A stretch of DNA of 64,000 bases, from positions 434,001 through 498,000 of the forward strand of contig NZ_CP118270.1 in NCBI RefSeq assembly GCF_028771845.1, written 5' to 3'. A program made the translations under genes and the position numbers. The notes below the pieces were generated by a model. It saw nothing but the letters and a program-made list of their open reading frames with translations, was not told where the DNA came from and did no database searches. Source of the stretch: Paenibacillus marchantiae (lineage in GTDB: Bacteria > Bacillota > Bacilli > Paenibacillales > Paenibacillaceae). The number at the start of each line of letters is the position of its first letter. Position 1 is the stretch's first letter. Of this stretch, positions 52,873-60,989 are shown one piece after another.

Positions 52873-52981
52873 ACGGATCGTTCTTTCGATCGCTGTTGTT
52901 TCCGAATGTTTCTGAACTATTTTCAGATGGATAACATTCGGAAACAAAGGCGAGCGCTTCGCTTCTTTCAAACGATTCCGT
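52873..52981 (-). repeat. Structured dispersed repeat, copy C (short form)
   Basis: A 109-nt element closed by ACGGAATCGTT/AACGATCCGT. It carries the conserved GAAGCGAAGCGCTCGCCTTT, a long hairpin with arms GTTTCCGAATGTT/AACATTCGGAAAC (15 bp with flanking pairs) and inner TCTGAA/TTCAGA, then AACAGCGATCGAAAG. The long hairpin replaces a different but equally paired stem in copies A and B. It lies in the gene-free 52792-53226. Confidence 0.72.
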
Positions 52982-53226
52982 TCCCTCCACTGACTTTAGT
53001 GCGGACATGGGAAATCTGATTATGATCAAGTCGGGCCTCATATAAAAGGTTTTTAATTTTAATGTTGTATGAAAAGCATATTTTCGGTTAACACTAGTTA
53101 TATCCTTCATGACTGCAGTAGTGAAGGTTGAGATAAGGGGTCTCTCTTCGCGATGACGAATGTCTTTCGCAGGGGAGGCCTCTTTTGACGTCAAACGTCA
53201 TCCATCATTATACTGTTTTCAACGCC

Positions 53227-53258
53227 AAAAAGAAAACTCCTGCCTGCGCAGGAGTTTT
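53227..53258 (-). terminator. Terminator of small membrane gene
   Basis: Stem AAAACTCCTGC/GCGCAGGAGTTTT followed by TTCTTTTTGG on the minus strand. Confidence 0.85.
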
Positions 53259-53273
53259 GCATATATCGTTCAT

Positions 53274-53498
53274 CTACGGAGCGAACACCAAATCATATAC
53301 ATGTTCCCATGTACTCCACTGCAATACGGAACCGATATCCTGTTTGCCCAGTACCACGTAGCCAGCCACCAATCCGCCAGCGAGGGCAAGAACAAGCAGG
53401 ACCGGAACCAAAAACCATCTTGCGATGCGCCATCCACTCTTCTTCTTCTTGACTTTCGTCTTATCCGGCTTACTGTTCTGCTGCTGTGTATCTGTCAT
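53274..53498 (-). CDS. Small basic single-pass membrane protein (EpuA-like family)
   Basis: A 74-residue protein: a charged N-terminus rich in Lys, one membrane segment (WFLVPVLLVLALAGGLVAGYVVL) and a short external tail. Such proteins are often labelled 'DNA-directed RNA polymerase subunit beta' through misannotation. AAAGGTG lies six bases before ATG 53498. It starts 12 bases after flhP and is probably in the same operon. Function unknown. Confidence 0.78.
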   Translation of the reverse strand: MTDTQQQNSKPDKTKVKKKKSGWRIARWFLVPVLLVLALAGGLVAGYVVLGKQDIGSVLQWSTWEHVYDLVFAP

Positions 53499-53510
53499 CA
53501 CATTCACCTT

Positions 53511-54350
53511 TTATGCTCTCATATTGTTGGCAAGACCCGCCATGGAATCACTGGATGTCAGCGCACGTGCCGCCAGTTGGTAAGTCCGCTGTCCTTGCAT
53601 CAACAAAGCCATCTCTTGTGTCAAATCCACGTTGGATTGTTCAATGTAGCCTGCACGGATCATGGCTGTTGCTTCACGTGTAGCTGCATTAGCTCCAAAT
53701 ACATCATCCTCGGTCAGACCCGCATCCAGACCAAACAGATTATCCGCATACTGCACAAGCCCTTCCGGGCGCTCGATATCTACGAGTTGCAATTGGGCTC
53801 CAATCGTTGCATTGGCTTCATTGCCACGACGGATCAACAGATTGCCTTTTTCATCAAATGCAACCTTGCTGTTATTCGGTGCCGTAATGCGATTACCTTG
53901 ACGATCCAATGCAAAGTGGCCTTCGCCATTGACCAATACCATCATGTCTGGCGCATTGGGATTCGTTTTGGGTCTAGTATCAGGGACAAAATGGAATGCA
54001 CCCTGACGCGTCCACATTTTCTCACCATTCGCTTCAACGGCGAACATCGCATTGCCTTCAATCGCCAGATCGGTAGGACTACCTGTCTCATTGAGCGTAC
54101 CCTGACTCATATCCTTTGTCACATCAGCCAAACGTACACCAAACCCAAGGTTGTATCCCATCGGGGTCGAGCGTCCATCCAGCTTGTACTTGTCCGGTTG
54201 CTGCTGCACACGTGTCAGTACATCTTCGAAGGCTGCTTGCTTACTCTTATAGCCTGCCGTATTCACGTTGGCAATATTATCGGAAATGACATCCAGACGC
54301 TGCTGTATTCCGGTCATGGAGACCATTGCACTAATCATGGAATTATTCAT
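53511..54350 (-). CDS. flhP: Flagellar hook-basal body rod protein FlhP
   Basis: A 279-residue FlgG-like protein. The N-terminal rod motif is ISAMVSMTGIQQRLDVISDN with NIANVNTAGYKS, and the C-terminus has QSNVDLTQEMALLMQGQR. Paired with flhO as in Bacillus, where both form the distal rod. A 640-bp structured spacer separates it from flhO, unlike the tight order usually seen. Confidence 0.93.
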   Translation of the reverse strand: MNNSMISAMVSMTGIQQRLDVISDNIANVNTAGYKSKQAAFEDVLTRVQQQPDKYKLDGRSTPMGYNLGFGVRLADVTKDMSQGTLNETGSPTDLAIEGNAMFAVEANGEKMWTRQGAFHFVPDTRPKTNPNAPDMMVLVNGEGHFALDRQGNRITAPNNSKVAFDEKGNLLIRRGNEANATIGAQLQLVDIERPEGLVQYADNLFGLDAGLTEDDVFGANAATREATAMIRAGYIEQSNVDLTQEMALLMQGQRTYQLAARALTSSDSMAGLANNMRA

Positions 54351-54493
54351 TCGGTGGTTACCCTCCCTGGTTCTACCCTCCCAAACCCTCCCTGGTAGGG
54401 GAGGGCCCCAGATGGCGCTGCCCTCTGGACTCCCGAAAACAGGCGGAGTGGGTGCGTGGGGTACGATCTTGCTAAGTGACGGTGGTGTGTGTG

Positions 54494-54571
54494 CGCCGCG
54501 ACTGCCGGGCTATGATTCCCACCATAGTTTCACATGGCTGAATCATAGCCCGGCACGCTCTTTATGCGGCG
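54494..54571. repeat. Large cruciform-forming inverted repeat
   Basis: Arms GCCGGGCTATGATTC and GAATCATAGCCCGGC are perfect over 15 bp (54504-54518, 54540-54554), with CCAT/ATGG inside and CGCCGC/GCGGCG outside. It lies between flhO and flhP next to the 113-bp repeats. Confidence 0.9.
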
Positions 54572-54575
54572 TGTA

Positions 54576-54962
54576 GCTCCGCGTGGTCTCTCCTTGCTTT
54601 GCTTCGCAAAGGACTGTCGAGACCGTCGCTGCGCTCAGCTTAATGCTGCGCAATCCTCGCATAAGCTCGGCTGCGGTTAGGCTTTTGCGCTCCGCGTGGT
54701 CTCTCCCTGCTTTGCTTCGCAAAGGACTGTCGAGACCGTCGCTGCGCTCAGCTTAATGCTGCGCAATCCTCGCATAAGCTCGGCTGCGGTTAGGCTTTTG
54801 CGCTCCGCGTGGTCTCTCCCTGCTTTGCTTCGCAAAGGACTGTCGAGACCATCGCTGCGCTCAGCTTAATGCTGCGCAATCCTCGCATAAGCTCGGCTGC
54901 GTTTAAGCTTGCGCTTCGCGTGAGCCTCTCTGCTTTGCTTCGCAAAGGGCGTTTGGCTCTCC
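54576..54962. repeat. 113-bp tandem repeat, about 3.4 copies
   Basis: Copies begin at GCTCCGCGTGG at 54576, 54689 and 54802, with a diverged partial copy from 54913. The spacing is exactly 113 bp for the first three. Each unit contains nested inverted repeats GGTCTC/GAGACC around CTTTGC-TTC-GCAAAG. The sequence of the whole gene-free 54351-54989 is GC-rich and structured. Confidence 0.9.
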
Positions 54963-54989
54963 GCTACGCGGCTATATTATACGTTGGCG

Positions 54990-55874
54990 TTATACACGCC
55001 CAACTTCATTGACGGCTTTATCCAGACTGCGGTCGTAGAATTGTACGACCTTCTGGTTCGCTTCATATGCACGGAATGCTGCGTTCATATCTACAGTTGC
55101 CTGTGATGCATCCACATTCGAACCTTCCAGGTAGCCCTGACGGATCTGCACATTATCACCGGCAGCCATCATCCGAGCGGTTGCTCCATTCTGATCATTC
55201 AGGCTGAAATTACCATCGCCTTGACGTACCAGTTGGTTGGGTTGATCGATGACACTGATTCCCAATGTAACACCTGTGGGTGCACCCGTCTCTGCATTAA
55301 CAAGACGACCTTGCTCATCCACTTTAAATTGGTCTACCGAGCCTGTCAATACAACAGGTTGTCCATTATTATCCAGAACTTGTGAACCTGTTGAGCTGAG
55401 CAGCTGTCCAGTTCCTGTAACCTCGAAGTGACCATCACGTGTATATCTTCTGTTGCCTTCTGCATCCTGTACTGTAAAATACGCCTGAGGTTGGTAAGTT
55501 ACCGTGCCATCAGCTCGTACAAATTTGCCTGAACCGTCAAACGGGACAGGTTGTCCTGTCTGTGGATCATTCACGGCCAGATTGGACGAAATGGCAAAAT
55601 CACTCTTTTGCCCACTTTCCATAATGGCTCCCTGCAAATTCATGGACAAACTTTCTTCCGCGAACACACCTGTGTTCAGCTTGCCCAGCCGCTTTGTCGG
55701 AAGATTGGCATCTCCGCCTACCAAAGTAATGAGCATTTCCGGGAAAGAACGGCTTACGCTGTTCACTTGTTTATATCCCGTTGTGTTCATATTTACGATG
55801 TTCTGCGTTGCGGTGTCATGGCGGCGTTGTTGCGTAATCATTCCCGCGGTAGCGGTGTACAGACCTCTTAACAT
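54990..55874 (-). CDS. flhO: Flagellar hook-basal body rod protein FlhO
   Basis: A 294-residue FlgG-like rod protein. It starts MLRGLYTATAGMITQQRRHD with NIVNMNTTGYK, and the C-terminus has LEGSNVDASQATVDMN. Transcription is predicted from the sigma-D promoter at 55967-55993. Confidence 0.93.
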   Translation of the reverse strand: MLRGLYTATAGMITQQRRHDTATQNIVNMNTTGYKQVNSVSRSFPEMLITLVGGDANLPTKRLGKLNTGVFAEESLSMNLQGAIMESGQKSDFAISSNLAVNDPQTGQPVPFDGSGKFVRADGTVTYQPQAYFTVQDAEGNRRYTRDGHFEVTGTGQLLSSTGSQVLDNNGQPVVLTGSVDQFKVDEQGRLVNAETGAPTGVTLGISVIDQPNQLVRQGDGNFSLNDQNGATARMMAAGDNVQIRQGYLEGSNVDASQATVDMNAAFRAYEANQKVVQFYDRSLDKAVNEVGRV

Positions 55875-55966
55875 GTATTAACCCCTCTCCTCAAGCGCTT
55901 GTCCTGCATTACAGGATGGCTACTTGTCCGTTCTGCTTCCCGAGCTTGGGCGAACCTTTGCTTTTT

Positions 55967-55993
55967 ATATCGGCAGATTAGAACTTTTTCTTA
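55967..55993 (-). promoter_or_regulatory. Sigma-D promoter of flhO-flhP
   Basis: TAAG, 15 bases, GCCGATAT on the minus strand. The -35 element lies within the last codons of mbl and the -10 core matches the consensus in seven of eight positions. It is about 95 bases before flhO. Confidence 0.6.
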
Positions 55994-56976
55994 ACTACTT
56001 GATCCAAATTATTCAACATAATGCCTGTTCCCTTCACGACACAATGCATCGGATCCTCTGCAACCCATACCGGTACATGCAATTCATTGGACAACAGTTC
56101 GTCCAGTCCGTTCAGCAAAGCGCCTCCACCTGTCAACACGACACCTCGGTCAATAATGTCTGCCGCTAATTCTGGTGGCGTCCGCTCCAATACCGACTTG
56201 GCTGCCACGATAATAGATTGCACGGAATCCCATAGCGCCTCTTGCACTTCATTTCCCGACACCGTTACGGTAACAGGCAAACCGGATACCATATCCCGTC
56301 CGCGAATGTCCATCTCTGTTTGACGACCACCCGGATGCACGGAACCAATCGCAATTTTGAGATCTTCGGCTGTACGTTCACCGATCATGAGCTTGTATTT
56401 GGCTTTTATAAACTTGGTAATCGCTTCGTCGAACTTGTCCCCTGCGACTTTAATAGAAGAGGCGGTGACTACGTCGCCCATAGACAGGACTGCAACGTCA
56501 GTCGTTCCGCCGCCGATATCCACGACCATATTGCCGCTCGGCTGAAAAATATCCATCCCCGCACCGATCGCTGCCGCTTTCGGCTCTTCTTCCAGAAATA
56601 CTTCTTTGGCACCGCTGCGCTCAGCAGCTTCACGGATAGCCTTCTGCTCCACGGAAGTAATGTTGGTTGGTGCACAGATCAGAATACGCGGGTGACTGTA
56701 CCAGCTTCTTGCCCCCACACGATTAATGAAATGTCTAAGCATTGCTTCCGTAATCTCGAAGTCCGCAATAACACCGTCACGCAGCGGTCTAATGGCAACA
56801 ATGTTACCTGGAGTACGCCCCACCATACGACGCGCTTCTTCCCCAACAGCAAGGACCCGCTTCGTATCGCTTTCAATGGTCACGACGGAAGGTTCATCGA
56901 GGACAACCCCACTTCCTTTCACGTGAATAAGCACGTTCGCCGTGCCAAGATCAATACCGATATCCTTGCTAAACAT
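55978..56976 (-). CDS. mbl: MreB-family rod-shape protein Mbl
   Basis: A 332-residue actin-like protein. Nucleotide-binding motifs IGIDLGTANVL, VVDIGGGTTDVAVLSMG and VLTGGGALLNGLDELL are present. Its position between spoIIID and flhO is the Bacillus arrangement for mbl. It guides lateral wall synthesis. Confidence 0.95.
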   Translation of the reverse strand: MFSKDIGIDLGTANVLIHVKGSGVVLDEPSVVTIESDTKRVLAVGEEARRMVGRTPGNIVAIRPLRDGVIADFEITEAMLRHFINRVGARSWYSHPRILICAPTNITSVEQKAIREAAERSGAKEVFLEEEPKAAAIGAGMDIFQPSGNMVVDIGGGTTDVAVLSMGDVVTASSIKVAGDKFDEAITKFIKAKYKLMIGERTAEDLKIAIGSVHPGGRQTEMDIRGRDMVSGLPVTVTVSGNEVQEALWDSVQSIIVAAKSVLERTPPELAADIIDRGVVLTGGGALLNGLDELLSNELHVPVWVAEDPMHCVVKGTGIMLNNLDQVVKKKF

Positions 56977-57195
56977 AAAAGAGCCCCCAAAGTGATATTA
57001 TTTGGTCAGCGTATCCTGTGAAAAAGAGTCCCTTATCACGTCACCGCTCGTTCGACAAAGTGCAACATATATATGTAAAAATTGGACTGATAAGATGTCA
57101 TAATTCGATCCTGTACCAGCTTTTAACATATCATACTTCAGGGGAGGGATTCAATGCATGTGTGAGCTTTTTGGCCTACGTCTTTCCGCAGGTCT

Positions 57196-57483
57196 CTACG
57201 ATTTAGCGGAAGCCAGCACCTCGCGTTTTTTACCGCTTGTTTTTTTGTATTTAATTTTGGTCGCTTCACCGCCCCGCAAATGACGGATGGACTTGTGATA
57301 CTCCAGAATGTGTTTCACCTGGTCAGCAAGATCAGGGTTAATTTCCGGCAGACGCTCCGTCAGATCCTTATGCACAGTACTCTTTGACACGCCGAATTCC
57401 TTGGCTATGGTACGGACCGTATTCCTCGTCTCAACAATGCAGCGACCAATTTTTATGGTCCGTTCCTTGATGTAATCGTGCAC
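57196..57483 (-). CDS. spoIIID: Sporulation transcription factor SpoIIID
   Basis: A 95-residue DNA-binding protein with helix-turn-helix TVRTIAKEFGVSKSTVHKDL. The start is GTG 57483, seven bases after GGGAGG. It adjusts sigma-E regulon expression in the mother cell. A good sigma-E promoter lies at 57519-57546. Confidence 0.97.
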   Translation of the reverse strand: MHDYIKERTIKIGRCIVETRNTVRTIAKEFGVSKSTVHKDLTERLPEINPDLADQVKHILEYHKSIRHLRGGEATKIKYKKTSGKKREVLASAKS

Positions 57484-57518
57484 GCTCCCGCCTCCCTACT
57501 GTGTGGATAGTTTGGTAC

Positions 57519-57546
57519 ATTATATGAGGAGCATGCCTATATATTC
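57519..57546 (-). promoter_or_regulatory. Sigma-E promoter of spoIIID
   Basis: GAATATA, 13 bases, CATATAAT on the minus strand, close to the sigma-E consensus and 36 bases before the start codon. Confidence 0.7.
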
Positions 57547-57599
57547 GCGGTTTAAAGGTGTGACAAGCTTCGAAGGTCCCATTATTTTCTGAAAAGCAC

Positions 57600-57628
57600 A
57601 AAAAGAGCAGAGGAGAATTCCCTCTGCC
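57600..57628 (-). terminator. spoIIQ terminator
   Basis: Stem GAGCAGAGG/CCCTCTGC with a six-base loop, followed on the minus strand by TTTTTG, 28 bases after the spoIIQ stop. Confidence 0.85.
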
Positions 57629-57655
57629 CGTCATGTTGCTGCGGTAAAAATCATT

Positions 57656-58393
57656 TTATTTTTCCGGAAGATATCCTTGCGGGTTAACCGGTTGTCCGTC
57701 TTCGTAAACTTCAAAGTGAAGGTGGTTGCCCAGCGTTTTTTCCAGTTCATTAACGCCAGCCGATGCAATTGCATCTCCTTGCTTCACTTCATCATCCTGT
57801 TTCACTTTGACGTCAGCCAGGCTTTGGTATACGGTTTTGAGGTTATCACTGTGTGTGATTTCCACAACTTGACCTGTCAGCGGGTTTTGTTCAACCCGGG
57901 TAACTTTTCCGCCGAGTGCTGCTTTGACTTCGAACGTTTTGTTATCCCCACGTGCCAGATCTACACCCGTGTTCGGAATAAATGTGTCATTGTACTGCAC
58001 CATCGCTGCTTCATGTTCCTCAGTTGAAGCTTCGTTGTCATAGAAAGGTTTTACTACCGAAATTTCGGACGGAACCGCTACCGGCCATACAAAATTCTCC
58101 GACTTTGCAACAACTTCCACACTTTCCTGTTCTCCGTTAACCGCTGTTCCTTCTGTACCCGATGCGCCCGTTTCTACTACCCCACTTGTAGGGTCCGAGT
58201 TCAGCGTTTTGTCGCCTGTGCCCTGATAGACCCACACTAAGGTTAGTATAATGCCTGCTGCTGCGATGTAGGCTGCCGGGAAGACCCAACGTTTGGACAT
58301 TGCTCTTTTCCATGAAGAGGGCTGGCTAGCCGGTACTCCTTGAGTTGTTTTAGGAGTTTCTTCTTGGCCTGTTTTTTTGTTTTGTTCATTCAT
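57656..58393 (-). CDS. spoIIQ: SpoIIQ-type M23-family protein
   Basis: A 245-residue forespore membrane protein. Residues about 36-57 form one membrane segment (WVFPAAYIAAAGIILTLVWVY); the LytM/M23 fold is at about 130-240. The first metal-site His is replaced (NTGVDLA instead of H-x-G-x-D), while HLHFEV is intact, so it is probably non-enzymatic, as known for Bacillus SpoIIQ. SpoIIQ joins SpoIIIAH to link forespore and mother cell. GAGGTG lies before ATG 58393. Confidence 0.9.
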   Translation of the reverse strand: MNEQNKKTGQEETPKTTQGVPASQPSSWKRAMSKRWVFPAAYIAAAGIILTLVWVYQGTGDKTLNSDPTSGVVETGASGTEGTAVNGEQESVEVVAKSENFVWPVAVPSEISVVKPFYDNEASTEEHEAAMVQYNDTFIPNTGVDLARGDNKTFEVKAALGGKVTRVEQNPLTGQVVEITHSDNLKTVYQSLADVKVKQDDEVKQGDAIASAGVNELEKTLGNHLHFEVYEDGQPVNPQGYLPEK

Positions 58394-58412
58394 CTTAATC
58401 ACCTCAGTAACA

Positions 58413-58440
58413 AGTGTTACCGGGTGCAACTCTTTTATAC
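58413..58440 (-). promoter_or_regulatory. Sigma-F-like promoter of spoIIQ
   Basis: GTATA, 14 bases, GGTAACACT on the minus strand, fitting GTATA-N15-GGnnAnnnT. The leader would be only about a dozen bases, nearly at the ribosome site. Confidence 0.45.
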
Positions 58441-58503
58441 ACGCGCGACTCTAATTATTTTCACAGAACTTTCAAAGAGTGCTATATAAGGCGAAAAAGG
58501 GGG

Positions 58504-58653
58504 ATACACTGGACCACTCCGCGCGCAGAACAACCTTTCGGCCGCTGTTACTCCCAGATTTCTTTCTATCACCTTCTTCAAAGGTGAAATCCGGGAGTAA
58601 AGGCGGACGCTCCGCTCCTACAGCTTTTTTCTGCTCTCTCCGTTCCGGTGTAA
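58504..58653 (-). repeat. Structured dispersed repeat, copy B
   Basis: A 150-nt element closed by TTACAC/GTGTAT with inner GCAGAA/TTCTGC. It has the conserved GGAGCGGAGCGTCCGCC hairpin, the variable stem ACTCCCGGATTTC/GAAATCTGGGAGT around CACCTT/AAGGTG, and AACAGCGGCCGAAAGG. It lies in the 788-bp gene-free stretch between spoIIQ and spoIID. Confidence 0.78.
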
Positions 58654-58790
58654 CTATTAATTGCAACTGATATAGCCAAGTTTTGAAAGCTCAGGAAGGG
58701 GTTGCTGGTAGAGAAGCCTGGATTGCTGTAATAGCCAATCCTTCTAAGAAGTGAGTTCATTAGCTGAAAGCAACATGATATAGGCTGTGA

Positions 58791-59047
58791 TTCGTTAATA
58801 CCGATTTAAGGAGCCATAGGTTCGTTAAAGTGAGATGAGAGATTAGCGAGGCCGCGGCACTAATGACTGTTCCATCTAACATCATGCTTAGTTAATGAAA
58901 TTTTCTAACGAACTCAGGTGGCCTTATTGATGGAAAAGTCGCAACCTGGAGATTCTAGCGAACCTTAGGCACGCTAATTACTCTTTTTGGCGCTTTATCG
59001 GCTCCATTTCGTGATATGTCATGATATAGCGCTTCTGAGATTCGTTA
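58791..59047. other. Intergenic run of TTCGTTA / TAACGAA boxes
   Basis: TTCGTTA at 58791, 58821 and 59041; TAACGAA at 58906; variant TAGCGAA at 58956. Mixed orientation suggests pairing of the boxes. No gene is evident in 58654-59181. Confidence 0.4.
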
Positions 59048-59181
59048 GCTTCTCAAACGTACACCGAGAGTAGGAAAACTGCACAGTTCCACTTCACTGT
59101 TAAACTGTTGTTAATCTGTTCGTCGTTTTACATCTGTTAATAATCTATTGCTCTATCCTTATCCAACCGTATTCATGTTTC

Positions 59182-60528
59182 CTACTTTGAAGCCAGCATC
59201 TTGGATGCCTGTCCGAAGGAGATGCCTGTGTAGTAGTGTTTGAGAATCTGGGTCGCGGTGTGACCCTCTTGTGCCATGCCGTTGGCTCCCCACTGGCTCA
59301 TGCCGACTCCATGACCGTATCCATACGTTGTAATCTGAACCTCATCTCCATCGGTCTTCCAGCTGAACTGGCTGGATCGAAGCCCAAGCAACTTTCGAGC
59401 CTCCGGTCCGCTAAACGTTTTACCTGCAATCTGTATCTCCTTGATCCGATGGCCTTCCGTTGTAGACAATACTTCCATCCAACCACCGCTCTGCTGCGCG
59501 CTCACAGGGATGGCATTCGCCCCCAGATTCAACTTCTGGAGAATCTCACTGCGCTTCATCGTGATGGTTTCCTCAAAGCCCGGAGCTAGGTTTTTATCCC
59601 ACGGACTCGCTACACTTTGCAAATAAGGTACAGGGTTCCCCCATACATCCTCTGCATTCTCAGTATAACCATTACTTGTAGAGAAAAAGGATGCGGTAAT
59701 CGCCTTACCTTGATATGTCATGACGGAATCCTTGCTTTCGCGGACAGCCTGCTGCAGCTTCTCCCATTCCTTCGCTTTCCCCAGACGCGTCCAGTCCGCT
59801 TTTACTTGTTCTGGTGGTATGAACACCTGATGACTCACGGTATCTGTTACATCGGCTTCTCCTGAAGGTACACCGCTTGTATCGTTGGCTGCCAGCCTTC
59901 TCACGATAAATGTCCTTGCAGCGATGGCCTGTGCCTTCAGAGCTTCCAATCTGAACTCAGCTGGCATCTCGGCAGCGACAACTCCGGTAACATAATCTTC
60001 AAGTGGAAGATTCATCGTCGTACCGGTTGCAGACAGGTACACCCTTACTTGAGGTTCAGGGTAGGTAACAGGTACAGCTGGAGAAGGTGCTGGAGTCGTT
60101 ACACTGCCTGTACCTGGTGGGACCGGGATCGGTTTAACCGGATCATTCGTCCGCGGCCAGACCAGAATGGCGGGGATCAACAGCGCAAGTGCAAGCACTG
60201 CCGATACAGCCGCCGCTGGCTGCCAGCGAGTATTGTTCTTTCCCCATCTGCGGCCTCGGCCAAACGTACGCATTCGGCGGCGCTTCACACGACGAAACTG
60301 GTCTAATTCAATGACAGGCATGTGTATACGTGCCGCAGTGTGTTGAGCTGACTCCTGTTGGGAGCTAGGCCGTCTAGTACATGTTGTTACGGGCTCATCT
60401 GGAACAGTTCTGATGTTCGTTGAAGCAAGCTTGTCTTTTTCCACACCGAAACCAGCAATCTCTTCTGGCTCCTTCACTAGTGGACGAGGGACAAGAGGTA
60501 CCTTAACCTGCACACGGGCTTCTTTCAT
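59182..60528 (-). CDS. spoIID: Stage II sporulation protein D (peptidoglycan lytic transglycosylase)
   Basis: A 448-residue SpoIID. A basic N-terminal part of about 100 residues leads to one membrane segment (about 105-124). The catalytic E187 is in LEDYVTGVVAAEMPAEF, and the conserved C-terminal GYGHGVGMSQWGANGMA is intact. It strips peptides from, or cleaves, septal wall during engulfment. It is about 100 residues longer than the Bacillus protein because of the cytoplasmic N-terminus. GGAGG precedes the ATG by 11 bases. Confidence 0.94.
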   Translation of the reverse strand: MKEARVQVKVPLVPRPLVKEPEEIAGFGVEKDKLASTNIRTVPDEPVTTCTRRPSSQQESAQHTAARIHMPVIELDQFRRVKRRRMRTFGRGRRWGKNNTRWQPAAAVSAVLALALLIPAILVWPRTNDPVKPIPVPPGTGSVTTPAPSPAVPVTYPEPQVRVYLSATGTTMNLPLEDYVTGVVAAEMPAEFRLEALKAQAIAARTFIVRRLAANDTSGVPSGEADVTDTVSHQVFIPPEQVKADWTRLGKAKEWEKLQQAVRESKDSVMTYQGKAITASFFSTSNGYTENAEDVWGNPVPYLQSVASPWDKNLAPGFEETITMKRSEILQKLNLGANAIPVSAQQSGGWMEVLSTTEGHRIKEIQIAGKTFSGPEARKLLGLRSSQFSWKTDGDEVQITTYGYGHGVGMSQWGANGMAQEGHTATQILKHYYTGISFGQASKMLASK

Positions 60529-60859
60529 TTTGATATAACCCTCCGTTGTCCATGGCCGGTCAAGCGCCGGTCCTTTTGTTCAAATCCATAGTTTAGGGTA
60601 TGAGCTGGCTGGATCTGATAGAACCTGATTTAAGAGAAACGAAGGCATTCCATATGTGGCGATTTCTAACTTACTTCTGCTATGTATCATTAAAAAACAT
60701 TGATCTGTCGCGGAATCCGTTTCCATAAGGTACCACCCGTTCCTCCAAAAGCATGCTCTTTCATTTGTTCAGAATTGGTACAGAATATGATGTTATGCTA
60801 TATAAGTTAGGACCAGCTATTAATAGAATCAGGTACTGATTCAATGGATCGTTGAACAC

Positions 60860-60890
60860 AAAAAAAAGCCAAGCCAGATGGCTTAGCTTT
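60860..60890 (-). terminator. murA terminator
   Basis: Stem AAGCCAAGCC/GGCTTAGCTT with a four-base loop and a run of at least seven T on the minus strand. The rest of 60529-60989 shows no gene or clear signal. Confidence 0.9.
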
Positions 60891-60989
60891 TGATCTGAAT
60901 TTAAATGACAGCACGCATGCTCTCGTATCCGCAATATACAATGATGTGTGATTCATATTAGAGAGCAATGCCTATTGTCCAATTCGATG

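Noticed and set aside
53160..54398. 412-codon plus-strand frame opposite flhP
   Set aside because: Shadow of flhP and the neighbouring small gene; no ribosome site and no domain.
54576..54962. CRISPR array
   Set aside because: Units are contiguous 113-bp tandem repeats without unique spacers, and no cas genes are nearby.
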